A DNA stretch of 64,000 bases from Ghiorsea bivora (lineage in GTDB: Bacteria; Pseudomonadota; Zetaproteobacteria; Mariprofundales; Mariprofundaceae): positions 248,001 through 312,000 of the forward strand of contig NZ_JQLW01000006.1 in assembly GCF_000744415.1 (NCBI RefSeq), read 5' to 3'. Of the stretch, positions 1 to 9,281 are shown in pieces (position 1 is the first letter of the stretch; each line of letters begins with the position of its first letter). The position numbers and the translations under genes were made by a program. The notes beneath the pieces are model-generated. The model made no database searches and was not told the origin of the DNA. It saw only the letters and a program-made list of their open reading frames with translations.

Positions 1-532
1 ATTAAACATACGCAACAAAACTTCTTTAACCCAAAAAGAACAAAAAAAGCTTGAAACACTTTTAAAATATTACCGTTTAGCATATAACAAAGATGGTTCA
101 GTACCATGGAAAGAGCTACTCAAACGCGTGGACACTGTACCCTTAGAGTTGGTATTATCCCAAGCCGCCAATGAATCAGCTTGGGGCACATCCCGCTTTG
201 CACGCAAAGCGAACAACTTGTTTGGTCAATGGTGTTTCACCAAAGGCTGTGGTTTGGTACCCAGCCGTCGCAATGTAGGAAGCACCCATGAAGTTGCAGC
301 CTTTAAATCACCACAATTATCTGTCCGCAGTTACTTAAGAAACTTAAACACAGGTCGTGTGTATAAAGATTTACGTGATATTCGTGCCCAAAAACGCGCT
401 GAAGGCAAACAAGCAACAGCGCACGAACTCGCAGCAGGTTTAAGCAAATATTCTGAACGTGGTCAAGCCTACGTGAAAGAAATTCGTTCTATGATTAAAT
501 ACAATGGTAAATATATGCGGGGCGAAAGCTAA
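1..532 (+). CDS. Bax-like glucosaminidase, 3' part only
   Basis: This is the C-terminal part of a peptidoglycan-active protein of the glucosaminidase family (lysozyme-like fold, as in E. coli Bax). The reading frame is open from the left edge with no start, so the beginning lies outside the window. The visible segment carries the family core: a glutamate in the motif NESAWGTSRFA, then the NNLFGQWCF stretch typical of this fold, and further on a YLRNLN-type segment. Such enzymes hydrolyse glycan strands in the cell wall and are normally exported, but the expected signal peptide is not in view. It ends about 85 bases before the GGDEF gene and may be transcribed with it. Confidence 0.8.
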   Translation, partial: LNIRNKTSLTQKEQKKLETLLKYYRLAYNKDGSVPWKELLKRVDTVPLELVLSQAANESAWGTSRFARKANNLFGQWCFTKGCGLVPSRRNVGSTHEVAAFKSPQLSVRSYLRNLNTGRVYKDLRDIRAQKRAEGKQATAHELAAGLSKYSERGQAYVKEIRSMIKYNGKYMRGES

Positions 533-539
533 TAGCTAT

Positions 540-565
540 GAAACGCAGTTATTTCCTGCGCTTTC
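540..565 (+). terminator. possible weak terminator hairpin after bax-like gene
   Basis: A short stem pairs GAAACGCAG with CTGCGCTTTC (one bulged base) around a loop of about 7 bases, shortly after the stop of the glucosaminidase gene. The downstream sequence is AT-rich but has no clean T-run, so termination is only possible. Confidence 0.3.
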
Positions 566-618
566 ATTATACTTTTCCAACACTCATAAAGTGGCATGAT
601 TACTGCTTGTTATAAAGT

Positions 619-1878
619 ATGGACACTCAGCTTACCAACAACTTACTACAGCTAGACAATGTGCACACTGACCCTGTATTAATTGTTGGTGCAGGTCTAG
701 GTGGCACAGCCATGCTGGATATTTTCAGTGAAGACACATTAACACCTGTAGCAGGCATTGTGGATAACAACCCGCATGCAATCGGCATACAAAATGCCAA
801 GAAACGTAGGATTCCTGTGTTTAACGACCTTAAAGAAGCCTTGGAAACATTAGGTACTTGCTCCGTTTTTAACATGACAAACAACGAGGAAGTATCCGAT
901 GTTGCCGCACAATATGTAGGTACAGGTCGTGTGATTGGCGGTCAAGAAGCCAAAATATTTTGGGATATTATTTCTCGACTTAAACTTATGAAACATGAGT
1001 TACAAGAAAACCAAACACGTCTAAAAGCTGTTATCCATAATGTTAAAGAAGGAATTATTACCATGGATGCAGATGGTTATATCGAAAACATCAATCCTGC
1101 TATGGAACAAATTTTCGGCTATGCGCAGCAAGAGCTCAAAGGAGAGAACCTCAGCAAACTCATCCCATCCATAGGCTTCTCAATGCCTGATGCCACCCAG
1201 CATAAAGAGGCCATAAACCCCCAAGGTTGCCAAGAATTAACAGGTATTTATAAAAGCGGAACGCAGTTTCCTATTGAATTAAACTTATCCGAAATGCGTC
1301 TAAATGGTAAAACACACTTTGTTGGTATTGTACGTGATATTAGTGAACGTAAAGAAGCTGAAGAGCGCATGTTGCAACTCGCACTGTATGACCAATTAAC
1401 CCAATTACCTAATCGTACCTTGTTTTATGAACGTTTATCCTTTTCTATCAAACAATCCAAACGCTCAAAAGAGCCGCTTGCCTTATTATTTATTGACCTT
1501 GATGGCTTTAAAGCCGTCAATGATAACTTTGGTCATCTGGCAGGAGATCAGCTTCTCGTTGAAGTAAGTAAGCGTTTATTACACAACACACGAGACTCTG
1601 ATGTGGTCGCCCGCCTCGGCGGTGATGAGTTTGTGATTATCCTTAATCACCTTAAAGACTTACACTACATAGAGCATATTACCCATAAACTCATTCAAGT
1701 GCTTGGTAAACCTATGCAATTCCAAGGACATACATTTCATGTTGGTGCCAGCATTGGTATATCTGTGTACCCCAAACATGCACATGATATCAACACCTTG
1801 ATTCAACAAGCCGATTCGGCCATGTATCAAGCTAAGAAAGCAGGTAAGAATAGATACTACTTTGCCCAAGAAGATTAG
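619..1878 (+). CDS. diguanylate cyclase with Rossmann-like and PAS domains
   Basis: Predicted to make cyclic di-GMP from GTP. The C-terminal catalytic domain has an intact GGDEF motif at about residues 334-338. An RxxD (RDSD) sits five residues before it, matching the inhibitory I-site of product-regulated cyclases. A PAS domain with the usual S-box pattern spans about residues 130-240 and ends in the ERKEAEERM linker. The first 100 or so residues are unusual: VLIVGAGLGG at about 20-29, followed by a GIVDN segment, looks like a dinucleotide-binding Rossmann fold similar to CoA-binding/Rex-type domains. No transmembrane segment is visible, so a cytoplasmic redox or nucleotide sensor is likely (inference). 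There is no EAL domain. Confidence 0.88.
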   Translation: MDTQLTNNLLQLDNVHTDPVLIVGAGLGGTAMLDIFSEDTLTPVAGIVDNNPHAIGIQNAKKRRIPVFNDLKEALETLGTCSVFNMTNNEEVSDVAAQYVGTGRVIGGQEAKIFWDIISRLKLMKHELQENQTRLKAVIHNVKEGIITMDADGYIENINPAMEQIFGYAQQELKGENLSKLIPSIGFSMPDATQHKEAINPQGCQELTGIYKSGTQFPIELNLSEMRLNGKTHFVGIVRDISERKEAEERMLQLALYDQLTQLPNRTLFYERLSFSIKQSKRSKEPLALLFIDLDGFKAVNDNFGHLAGDQLLVEVSKRLLHNTRDSDVVARLGGDEFVIILNHLKDLHYIEHITHKLIQVLGKPMQFQGHTFHVGASIGISVYPKHAHDINTLIQQADSAMYQAKKAGKNRYYFAQED

Positions 1879-1884
1879 TTAAGA

Positions 1885-3135
1885 TTACGCTCTGGTTTGA
1901 CCAGAGCCCAAAACAATCCATTTCTGCGTGGTCAAACCTTCAAGTCCAACAGGGCCTCGTACATGTAAACGGTCGGTTGAAATACCAATCTCAGCACCCA
2001 AACCATATTCAAAACCATCTGCAAAACGTGTGCTTGCATTCCACATCACCGATGCAGAATCAACACAGCGTAAAAACATCTGCCCCGTGGCATAATCAGC
2101 AGTCACAATGGTTTCGGTATGTGCTGAGCTGTATTGTTCGATATGGGCTATGGCTTGCTGCACATCATCCACCACACGAATAGACAACACAGGCGCTAAA
2201 TATTCGGTTGCCCAATCTTCATCGGTTGCCGCAATCACTTGCTTGTTTAGCGCTTGTGTTTTGACGCACCCACGCACTTCAACACCTTTTTCAAGCAGTT
2301 GTTTGATGATTTCAGGTAAACAGTCTATTGCATTTTGATGTACCAATAATGTTTCCATGGCATTACACACACCATACCGATGTGTTTTAGCATTAAGCGC
2401 AATATTCACTGCCATTTCTCTATCAGCAGCTTGGTCAATATACACATGGCAAATACCATCCAAATGTTTAATCACAGGCACCTTAGCTTCAGCAGCAATA
2501 CGTTTAATCAAACCAGGACCACCGCGTGGAATAATCACATCCACATAATCACTGGCAGTAATCAATGCACCCACCATCGCCCTATCTGTAGTATCAATAA
2601 GTTGCACTACATTTTCATCCAAACCCGCTTCTTTGATTGCAACACGCAAACACTTGGCAATTGCACGATTCGAATGAATTGCTTCAGAACCACCCCGTAA
2701 AATACAAGCATTACCTGATTTAAGACATAGTGCAGCTGCATCCGCCGTCACATTGGGTCTAGATTCATAAATGATACCAATCACACCCAAAGGCACACGC
2801 ATATGTCCAACCTGAATACCCGATGGGCGGTATACCAAGTCTGAAATTGCACCTACAGGGTCAGGCAAAGCAGCAATTTGCTCCAAACCTTCTGCCATGG
2901 CCTCAACTCGGCTTTCATCCAGAGCCAACCTATCCTTAAGCGCTGCTTCTAGGCTATTTTCATCTGCTGCCAACATATCTTTGGCATTGGCTGCCAAAAT
3001 ATCTGCCATATCACTACGAAAATGTGCAGCCGCCAAGGTTAACGCTTTATTTTTTTTGTTTGTATCTGACATACGTAAACTTGCTGCTGAGGTCTTAGCT
3101 TGTTGACCCAATAAATTCATGATTGTACTCGTCAT
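1885..3135 (-). CDS. proA: glutamate-5-semialdehyde dehydrogenase
   Basis: Second enzyme of proline synthesis: NADPH-dependent reduction of glutamyl-5-phosphate to the semialdehyde. The 416-aa length is normal for ProA. It has the aldehyde-dehydrogenase fold, with the active-site cysteine in the segment [11 protein letters not shown] (about residue 228) and a canonical ILRGGSEA substrate-site segment near residue 145. It is the last gene of the obgE-proB-(hypothetical)-proA run on the minus strand and ends 6 bases from the convergent GGDEF gene. A perfect 7-bp hairpin (GCTCTGG/CCAGAGC, 1889-1907) lies within its last codons. Confidence 0.97.
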   Translation of the reverse strand: MTSTIMNLLGQQAKTSAASLRMSDTNKKNKALTLAAAHFRSDMADILAANAKDMLAADENSLEAALKDRLALDESRVEAMAEGLEQIAALPDPVGAISDLVYRPSGIQVGHMRVPLGVIGIIYESRPNVTADAAALCLKSGNACILRGGSEAIHSNRAIAKCLRVAIKEAGLDENVVQLIDTTDRAMVGALITASDYVDVIIPRGGPGLIKRIAAEAKVPVIKHLDGICHVYIDQAADREMAVNIALNAKTHRYGVCNAMETLLVHQNAIDCLPEIIKQLLEKGVEVRGCVKTQALNKQVIAATDEDWATEYLAPVLSIRVVDDVQQAIAHIEQYSSAHTETIVTADYATGQMFLRCVDSASVMWNASTRFADGFEYGLGAEIGISTDRLHVRGPVGLEGLTTQKWIVLGSGQTRA

Positions 3136-3145
3136 CTTTAACCCC

Positions 3146-4249
3146 TCACCACATTAAACTTTTGTATGCTTTTAAATATATTCTATGTTCTTTTAAAAGC
3201 TTAGCCAACTCGGTTTCCATCACCAATGCACTTTGTACTACATCATCCTGAGCAAGTTCAGGCTGCACGACCAAATAACCAAGATCATGTTCTGAACTAC
3301 CACCATGGTAGAGCTTACTCGAAATTGGTTTACCCGTTTTATAATTCCTATTGCTTGGATAAAACAAAGAAATTAAATCACCCTTATTTGCTCTTGCACC
3401 TATATCAAAGCGTTTCATATTTATATTATCAATCAAAATAGGTTTCACAGTATGTTCAAACGTTGCAATCAGCGTTACCAAATCTTGTTTAAATGCTGAA
3501 AATGGCTGCTTATCATCAAGTTTTTGCATCTTACGCACAAACTTACGCACCACTTTCTCACGTTTATATGCAGGCCAGTCACTCACTATGCTTTGCTCAG
3601 GTGCCATACTTTTTTGGACTGAACTTTTCTTGAGTTGCTTGTAAGAAAACTTAATGCCATCCATATAAGCTAAGTGCATGCGCCTGAATGCTGTCAACTC
3701 AACATCCATCTTCAGTGCTTGTTTCACCCAAGGTGCTTCTTTCAACTCTGGAAAATTAACAAACAAACCTGCTTGCACCAACTTCTCACCAAACAAACTA
3801 TCATCAATATCTTGCTGATAAGAAAAAATGCCCACAATCGGCTTTCGTGTTTTATGATTATATTTGCTAGCAAACATAAGCTTGGACAACTCAACTTTAT
3901 TCATCCTAGCACCATTATCTTTACGCTTAAGTTTGATATTGTTAAGAAGAACGGGGCGTACTTTATGTGTATAAGTATATGTTAAGTCTTCAATCTCACG
4001 TTTCAGGGCAGTTAAATCATCTTGATTCTTATCTGAATGAACAGCACCCAACCCCCTGTCATCAAGCTTGATCAATTTTCTAACAAAATGTTTTACAATG
4101 TTATCACGTTGATACTCATCAGCAATAACAGCCCTATCTTGCTTACTTTCAGTATATAGTTGTTTCATCGTTGCACCAACATCATATGCTGGACTAGCCC
4201 AAAGCCATGTAGGAAAAATGAACAACAATACCAAACTAAAATAATGCAA
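3146..4249 (-). CDS. secreted protein with internal tandem duplication, unknown function
   Basis: I do not recognise a named family. The 367-aa product starts with a signal peptide (hydrophobic residues 4-17, likely cleaved after LWA), so it is probably periplasmic. It consists of two related halves. One begins near residue 45 ([10 protein letters not shown]) and the other near residue 226 ([10 protein letters not shown]). Each is followed by a segment of the form V-x-P-x-L-x-x-N-I-x-x-KR-x-D-x-GAR-x-NK and then N-x-KT-x-KPI. There is no cysteine pair or recognisable catalytic motif. The gene lies between proB (11-base gap) and proA (10-base gap), so it is almost certainly co-transcribed with them, although no link to proline synthesis can be read from the sequence. 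Confidence 0.85.
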   Translation of the reverse strand: MHYFSLVLLFIFPTWLWASPAYDVGATMKQLYTESKQDRAVIADEYQRDNIVKHFVRKLIKLDDRGLGAVHSDKNQDDLTALKREIEDLTYTYTHKVRPVLLNNIKLKRKDNGARMNKVELSKLMFASKYNHKTRKPIVGIFSYQQDIDDSLFGEKLVQAGLFVNFPELKEAPWVKQALKMDVELTAFRRMHLAYMDGIKFSYKQLKKSSVQKSMAPEQSIVSDWPAYKREKVVRKFVRKMQKLDDKQPFSAFKQDLVTLIATFEHTVKPILIDNINMKRFDIGARANKGDLISLFYPSNRNYKTGKPISSKLYHGGSSEHDLGYLVVQPELAQDDVVQSALVMETELAKLLKEHRIYLKAYKSLMW

Positions 4250-4260
4250 TACCGACTCCT

Positions 4261-5382
4261 TTAATCCTTACCAACAACCACCAAGTTATCCCGATGCACC
4301 ATGCTTTTAAAGTCCACATAACCTAAAGTAGTTTCTATATCTTTGGTATGTTTACCTATTAATTTCAACATATCTTCACTATTATAATTGGTTAGACCAC
4401 GCGCCATGAGCACACCATCATGCCAAATTTCAACACATTCGCCTTTATCAAATTGACCTTCAAAACTTTGGATATGTTCAAGCATTACGCTATCACCATC
4501 ACCCACGCTTTGATTGAGTATGAGCTTCCCAGACACTGGAAGTAAATTGCTTATCCAGTGCTGATGCCAAGATTGTCTATCTTTGCCACAAGTAAAAAGC
4601 GTGCCTACATCTTCACCAGCAAGAAGCTTGGTTAACACGCCATCTTTTTCACCATGAATAATCGCACTCATCACACCACTTTGGGTTGATATCTTCGCCG
4701 CATCCAACTTGCTTTTCATGCCACCTGTGCCAAAGCTTGAACCAACATCACCCGCCATATTCATCACAACAGCACTTAATGTATCGACCACAGAAACACG
4801 CTTGGCATGCATATCTTCGGCAGGATTGCTTTCAAACAAACCATCCACATCCGTCATCATCACCATCAAATCAGCTTCAACCACCATGCTCACCAGCGCA
4901 CCCAAAGCATCATTATCACCAAACTTAATCTCTTCTACCACGACAGTATCATTCTCATTTACAATGGGAATAACTTGCGCTGCAAACAAGGTTTTACTGG
5001 TATTACTCGCATTAATATAACGGCGCCTATGCCTTAAGTCATCTTTGGTAAGTAACATTTGCGCCACAACCAAACCAAGCTCAGAAAAAGCTGTTTGATA
5101 AGCATGCATCAATAGGGGTTGACCAATGGCAGCCGCCGCTTGCTTTTCATGCACATTGAGCTTTTTATCCACCCAACCCAATTGCACCCTACCCAATGCC
5201 ACCGCACCTGAAGACACCAAACACACTTGAATATTCTTATCATGTAAGGCTTTAATATCCGATGCTAAACGTTGCACCATAGCTGTGTTAACCCCATGTT
5301 TAGCATCAGCAAGTAGCGAACTACCGACTTTGAGCACGATGCGTTTAACATGTTTAAGGTTGTCGCGTTGCTTCATCATCAT
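4261..5382 (-). CDS. proB: glutamate 5-kinase
   Basis: First enzyme of proline synthesis, phosphorylating glutamate with ATP; usually feedback-inhibited by proline. The 373-aa product has the amino-acid kinase fold starting with VLKVGSSLL near residue 17, a nucleotide-binding MTDVDGLF segment near residue 175 and a GTGGMKSKLDAA motif near residue 220. A C-terminal PUA domain occupies about residues 280-365. The start chosen gives a 29-base overlap with the end of obgE; a start one or two codons later (the product begins MMMK) is equally possible. Followed 11 bases later by the secreted repeat protein and then proA. Confidence 0.96.
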   Translation of the reverse strand: MMMKQRDNLKHVKRIVLKVGSSLLADAKHGVNTAMVQRLASDIKALHDKNIQVCLVSSGAVALGRVQLGWVDKKLNVHEKQAAAAIGQPLLMHAYQTAFSELGLVVAQMLLTKDDLRHRRRYINASNTSKTLFAAQVIPIVNENDTVVVEEIKFGDNDALGALVSMVVEADLMVMMTDVDGLFESNPAEDMHAKRVSVVDTLSAVVMNMAGDVGSSFGTGGMKSKLDAAKISTQSGVMSAIIHGEKDGVLTKLLAGEDVGTLFTCGKDRQSWHQHWISNLLPVSGKLILNQSVGDGDSVMLEHIQSFEGQFDKGECVEIWHDGVLMARGLTNYNSEDMLKLIGKHTKDIETTLGYVDFKSMVHRDNLVVVGKD

Positions 5383-6466
5383 AAATCGTTGGTTCTATCA
5401 CTTGTTCTGGTACAGCTAACCTTGTGGTCACTGGTTTTTCTTTGTCTGCTTCATGCTCCAATTCATACTGACGAATTTTCACCACTTCATCATAAATATC
5501 ACGCAATAGTTGGGTAACGCCTTCACCGCTCACCGAGGAAATAGGATAAATAGCCAAGTCATACTGCTCAGCCTCTTTAAGCACCTCGTTCCTCAATGTA
5601 TCGTCCAACGCATCCATTTTTGTCAACAACAAGAAACGTTTCTTTTTCGCAATCGATTCACCATAACCAACCAGCTCACCTTCAATTTCAGTGATTTGAT
5701 CATGAATACTAATGCCTTCAGGATGCGCCACATCCACCAGATGAAGCAATAAACGTGTACGTTCTACATGACGCAAGAATCGATGCCCAAGCCCTTTGCC
5801 TTCATGTGCACCTTCAATCAAACCAGGGATATCTGCAATCACAAACCCATCACCATCATCCATAAACACCTGACCCAAAGATGGGGCTAGTGTGGTGAAT
5901 GGATAGTCTGCAATTTTAGGTCGTGCATTGGATACACGGGAAATAAAGGTTGATTTACCAGCATTGGGTAAACCTACAAGCCCAACATCTGCCATCATTT
6001 TTAATTCCAAATGGCAAATGCCTGCTTCGCCAGGTAAGCCTGGCTGACAATAACGTGGTGCTTGGTTGGTAGGTGTCGCAAACCTAGCATTACCTTGTCC
6101 ACCAATACCACCTTTGGCAATCACAGCAGATGCACCATCTTCATTCAAATCCGCAAGCAACTCACCTTCTTCATTGCGAATCACTGTACCTACAGGTACA
6201 AACACCTCAATGTCTTTACCCATACGCCCGTGTTTGTTTTTGCCTTGTCCTTTGGTTCCATTTTCAGCAATAATACGTTTTCTAAGATAAAGTTCTTGCA
6301 AGGTGTTTTTATCACGTGTTGCTGTGAAAATTACATGCGCCCCGCGTCCACCGTCGCCACCATCAGGGCCACCTTTGGGAATATACTTTTCCCTACGAAA
6401 TGAAGACGCACCACCGCCACCGTTACCCGCACGAACCTCAATTCTAACTTCATCAATAAAACGCAT
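5354..6466 (-). CDS. obgE: Obg family GTPase
   Basis: Ribosome-associated GTPase acting in late 50S assembly and in stress and cell-cycle control. The 370-aa protein has the glycine-rich Obg fold in residues 1-155, then a G domain with GLPNAGKST (G1, about residues 166-174) and DIPGLIEGA (G3). The C-terminal tail of about 45 residues is acidic and poorly conserved. The gene lies downstream of rplU-rpmA, the common bacterial arrangement, but a strong terminator separates it from rpmA here. proB overlaps its 3' end by 29 bases. Confidence 0.97.
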   Translation of the reverse strand: MRFIDEVRIEVRAGNGGGGASSFRREKYIPKGGPDGGDGGRGAHVIFTATRDKNTLQELYLRKRIIAENGTKGQGKNKHGRMGKDIEVFVPVGTVIRNEEGELLADLNEDGASAVIAKGGIGGQGNARFATPTNQAPRYCQPGLPGEAGICHLELKMMADVGLVGLPNAGKSTFISRVSNARPKIADYPFTTLAPSLGQVFMDDGDGFVIADIPGLIEGAHEGKGLGHRFLRHVERTRLLLHLVDVAHPEGISIHDQITEIEGELVGYGESIAKKKRFLLLTKMDALDDTLRNEVLKEAEQYDLAIYPISSVSGEGVTQLLRDIYDEVVKIRQYELEHEADKEKPVTTRLAVPEQVIEPTIYDDEATRQP

Positions 6467-6521
6467 ATCTTTTTAATCCTATTCTTCTAACCAACGTATC
6501 ATACAAGTTGCAGCAACAAAA

Positions 6522-6549
6522 AAAAGGGGTGCCTTTCAGCACCCCTTTT
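6522..6549 (-). terminator. rho-independent terminator of rpmE-rplU-rpmA
   Basis: An 11-bp perfect stem (AAAAGGGGTGC paired with GCACCCCTTTT) encloses a 6-base loop. On the minus strand it is followed by an uninterrupted run of eight T. It sits between the rpmA stop and the obgE start, so obgE expression depends on readthrough or on its own promoter. Confidence 0.9.
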
Positions 6550-6572
6550 CAAATCCATCAAGTATGTAGTGA

Positions 6573-6821
6573 TTAGCTTACAACACGAACTGTTGTACGA
6601 CCAGCACGTTTGTAATACTCAATATTACCGTCTGTAAGTGCAAACAATGTAAAATCTTTACCACAACCTACATTATCACCTGGGCGAATTTTTGTACCGC
6701 GTTGACGAACAATAATGTTCCCCGCTACAACCACTTCACCGCCATATTTTTTCACGCCAAGACGTTTCGCATTGGAATCGCGTCCGTTCTTGGTGGAGCC
6801 GCCTGCTTTCTTATGTGCCAT
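6573..6821 (-). CDS. rpmA: 50S ribosomal protein L27
   Basis: Large-subunit protein whose N-terminus reaches the peptidyl-transferase centre. The 82-aa sequence begins [16 protein letters not shown], the canonical L27 N-terminus, so no N-terminal propeptide is cleaved as in Firmicutes. The rest follows the family closely ([23 protein letters not shown]). It lies 11 bases after rplU and is followed by a strong terminator. Confidence 0.98.
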   Translation of the reverse strand: MAHKKAGGSTKNGRDSNAKRLGVKKYGGEVVVAGNIIVRQRGTKIRPGDNVGCGKDFTLFALTDGNIEYYKRAGRTTVRVVS

Positions 6822-6832
6822 GAGTTATCTCC

Positions 6833-7138
6833 TTAACCAATCTTTGCGATACGAACTGTTGTAAAAGACTGCCTATGACCTTTAGTCAAACGGTAGTTCT
6901 TACGACGACGTTTCTTAAAGATTACAACTTTTTGACCGCGACCAGCTTCGGTGATTACACCTGTTACAGTCGCTTTCTCAGCATCTTTACCCGCTTTGAT
7001 ATCAGCGCCTTCGCCAACCATCAAAACTTCATCAAATGTTACTTCGCTTCCAACATCTGCGTTCAGCTTTTCAACACGAACAACATCACCTTCAGCAACG
7101 CGGTATTGTTTACCGCCTGTTTTAATTACAGCATACAT
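6833..7138 (-). CDS. rplU: 50S ribosomal protein L21
   Basis: Large-subunit protein that binds 23S rRNA. The 101-aa length is normal; it starts [14 protein letters not shown] and contains the conserved basic segment [16 protein letters not shown] near the C-terminus. It begins 24 bases after rpmE ends and is followed by rpmA, so the three ribosomal genes probably form one transcript. Confidence 0.98.
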   Translation of the reverse strand: MYAVIKTGGKQYRVAEGDVVRVEKLNADVGSEVTFDEVLMVGEGADIKAGKDAEKATVTGVITEAGRGQKVVIFKKRRRKNYRLTKGHRQSFTTVRIAKIG

Positions 7139-7162
7139 ATAATTAGCTCTCCAGCCCGAGGT

Positions 7163-7378
7163 TTAAGCAGCTTTCGCAGGCTTCTTACCGTATTTTTTGT
7201 AGAAGCGCTCAACGCGACCTTCCGTATCTACAATCTTCTGTTTACCAGTGTAGAATGGATGACATGCGGAGCAAATTTCCACTTGTAAATCGCCCTTAGT
7301 AGAGCGAGTTTCAAAAGCGTTACCACATGAACAAGTCACTTTGGCAACATGATATTCTGGATGAATTTCTGCTTTCAC
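7163..7378 (-). CDS. rpmE: 50S ribosomal protein L31, zinc-binding type
   Basis: A 71-aa large-subunit protein. It has four cysteines in the pattern CSC...CSAC (CSCGN and [10 protein letters not shown]), so it is the zinc-containing form rather than the cysteine-free paralogue expressed under zinc starvation. I place the start at the GTG at 7378-7376: a GGAG lies 8 bases upstream and the protein then begins (M)KAEIHPEYH as expected. The longer open frame to 7408 would add ten residues with no family counterpart. First gene of the rpmE-rplU-rpmA run. Confidence 0.93.
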   Translation of the reverse strand: MKAEIHPEYHVAKVTCSCGNAFETRSTKGDLQVEICSACHPFYTGKQKIVDTEGRVERFYKKYGKKPAKAA

Positions 7379-7704
7379 TTTAACAACTCCTATTCCGACC
7401 CCTCTCAAGGTCTACCCTTCGAAAGGGCGGCGATTTATAGCTTCACTTACAAGAAAACTCAAGGAAAATATTTTTACGCACACAATATGGCACCATACCA
7501 TAAAAAAACACTATATAAACAAACAAGTTATAAAAAGAACATCATACACCAACTTCCCTCAAAAAGAACAAGTCACGTTCACATCCTGTCTAAAAAACAC
7601 GCATACTCCAACTAAACTTAAAATTGATAGTTTAAACTTAGCCCCACTTCATCACCAAAAACAGTGGCAAAATCATTCAACTTACACAAGTAAAAAAACT
7701 TGCA
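7379..7704. other. intergenic region between rpmE and holB
   Basis: This 326-base gap holds the rpmE promoter and leader at its left end. From about 7465 to 7704 it is AT-rich, with A-tracts and no supported gene. An open frame here on the plus strand has no ribosome-binding site and a composition unlike a protein. Confidence 0.6.
7434..7462 (-). promoter_or_regulatory. sigma70-type promoter of rpmE operon
   Basis: On the minus strand TTGAGT is followed after exactly 17 bases by TATAAA, a near-consensus sigma70 promoter. Transcription would start around 7427, giving a leader of about 50 bases before the GTG of rpmE. The leader opens with a small hairpin (CCCTT/AAGGG, 7415-7427). L31 autoregulation through its leader is known in E. 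coli; whether this hairpin plays that role is inference. Confidence 0.7.
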
Positions 7705-8652
7705 TCACCCTGATTTCAAAGCACCTCTTAGTTGTAAGATATAGGATAATAGAGCAGGTGCGGGTCGCAAAGTGTGCATGACAACTTCCTTGGGCCATTT
7801 TGCGACAGCTTGCATTGCAGTAAACATAGCATCCGACTGCTGCCACGAAGTAAGCTGAAGCGCCTGTTTCTGTGCCGCAAGCAACACAACGCTGGCGATT
7901 AAGTCATGCGGTATGTTTTTGACATGGCTATCTAACCATTGCTGAATACGTCCAATATCTGACTTCGCTAAATCCTCGACCAATCCTTGCCAAGTCAACA
8001 ATGCTTTTGCCTGACTATCTTCTTGCAACACTTCAATTCTACCAAGGCTTCCTTGCCCAAGCTCAGTTGCTAAAGCATGTAATTCTTGATCAAACCCTCT
8101 TGCTTTTAACACAGTTTGCATCTGCTCTGGGTCAAGCGGCGCGCAAGCTTGCAACATACAACGCGAGCGAATAGTGGTGGGCAAACGCGTTAAATCATGA
8201 CACACAATCAGCAACAAACTACCCTCGGTTGGCTCTTCCAGACCTTTAAGCAACGCATTGGCAGCCTGATTATTCATAAAGTTTGCATCATCAATCATCA
8301 ATACGCGACGTTTACTTTTAAGACCACTTAACGCTAAAAAATCTAAAGCCTCACGTGTTTGGGCTATATTAATATCTCGATTAAACTTTTTCTTTTTAGC
8401 ATCGTACAGCAAGGAAACTTTCGAAAAATCTGGGTGTGAACCAGCATGTAACATAGCGCAATGATGACATTGACCACATGCCTGCCCCTGACTAGGACGC
8501 TCACACAAAAACAAGGCAGCCAACTGCTCTGCCACGCTTGCTTTACCAATACCCTTCACCCCATAAAGTAACCAAGCATGATGCAGGCGACCTTGCTGCA
8601 CTGCTTCAGCAAATGTGTTCTGCACATGTTCATGCCCTAGAATCTTATTCAT
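7705..8652 (-). CDS. holB: DNA polymerase III delta' subunit
   Basis: Clamp-loader subunit that helps place the sliding clamp at primed sites. In the 315-aa product I see a P-loop-like GVKGIGKAS near residue 31, a four-cysteine zinc module (CERPSQGQACGQCHHC, about residues 50-65), a Walker B-like VLMIDDAN segment, GLEEPTEG, and an SRC sensor motif near residue 165. The C-terminal part is less conserved. It overlaps the end of tmk by 4 bases (ATGA), the usual tmk-holB order. Confidence 0.94.
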   Translation of the reverse strand: MNKILGHEHVQNTFAEAVQQGRLHHAWLLYGVKGIGKASVAEQLAALFLCERPSQGQACGQCHHCAMLHAGSHPDFSKVSLLYDAKKKKFNRDINIAQTREALDFLALSGLKSKRRVLMIDDANFMNNQAANALLKGLEEPTEGSLLLIVCHDLTRLPTTIRSRCMLQACAPLDPEQMQTVLKARGFDQELHALATELGQGSLGRIEVLQEDSQAKALLTWQGLVEDLAKSDIGRIQQWLDSHVKNIPHDLIASVVLLAAQKQALQLTSWQQSDAMFTAMQAVAKWPKEVVMHTLRPAPALLSYILQLRGALKSG

Positions 8653-9278
8653 AAACGTTTCAACACCGCTTGAATATCCGCTTGCACCTGTGCAATATTT
8701 TGCCTTGCATCGATGCGCTCTACACGTTGCAAGGCACTTTGCTGAATCTCAAAAAAAGCTTGGTGTACTGCTTTATGGAACACTATTTTTTCATTATCTA
8801 ATCGGTTTGCCGCCTCACCCTCAGCCTCTCGAGAAGCCATACGTTTTGCAGCATCTTCTACGGACAAATCCAACCAAATGGTTTTATCAGGTGTTAACCC
8901 CTGCTCAGCCCACACCAACATATCACGCAAGGTTTTTGTGTCTTTAAGCTGACGACCTGCCAATTGGTATGCCAGTGTAGAATCCGTATATCTATCACAT
9001 ATGACCCATTTACCTGCAGCCAATGCAGGTTTAATCACTTCTTCCACATGCTGGGCTCTATCCGCCAAAAAAAGTAATAACTCTGCCGCAGGTACAGGCG
9101 TATGCTCACCAGACAACAACAAACGCCGAATCTCTTTGCCAAGCGGTGTATCACCAGGCTCAAATGTTTGCAACACATCAATATCTTGCTCTTTCAACCA
9201 AGCGACAATACGTTGAAGCTGCGTTGTTTTGCCGCTGCCATCTCCGCCTTCAAATGTGATAAACTTACCTTTTTTCAT
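8649..9278 (-). CDS. tmk: thymidylate kinase
   Basis: Phosphorylates dTMP to dTDP. The 209-aa product starts MKKGKFITFEGGDGSGKTTQ with the P-loop, then has the DRYTDSTLAYQ segment (DR-Y motif, about residue 95) and a lid-region REAEGEAANRLDNE near 150. It starts 3 bases after murI ends and overlaps holB by 4, so murI-tmk-holB is one transcription unit. Confidence 0.97.
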   Translation of the reverse strand: MKKGKFITFEGGDGSGKTTQLQRIVAWLKEQDIDVLQTFEPGDTPLGKEIRRLLLSGEHTPVPAAELLLFLADRAQHVEEVIKPALAAGKWVICDRYTDSTLAYQLAGRQLKDTKTLRDMLVWAEQGLTPDKTIWLDLSVEDAAKRMASREAEGEAANRLDNEKIVFHKAVHQAFFEIQQSALQRVERIDARQNIAQVQADIQAVLKRL

Positions 9279-9281
9279 GGG

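Noticed and set aside
1889-1907. Perfect hairpin at the end of proA as a terminator for the GGDEF gene
   Set aside because: It lies in the proA coding sequence and has no T-run on either strand, so it was not listed as a terminator.
7349-7615. Open frame on the plus strand over the rpmE promoter region
   Set aside because: It overlaps rpmE and its promoter, lacks a ribosome-binding site and reads as low-complexity, basic sequence.
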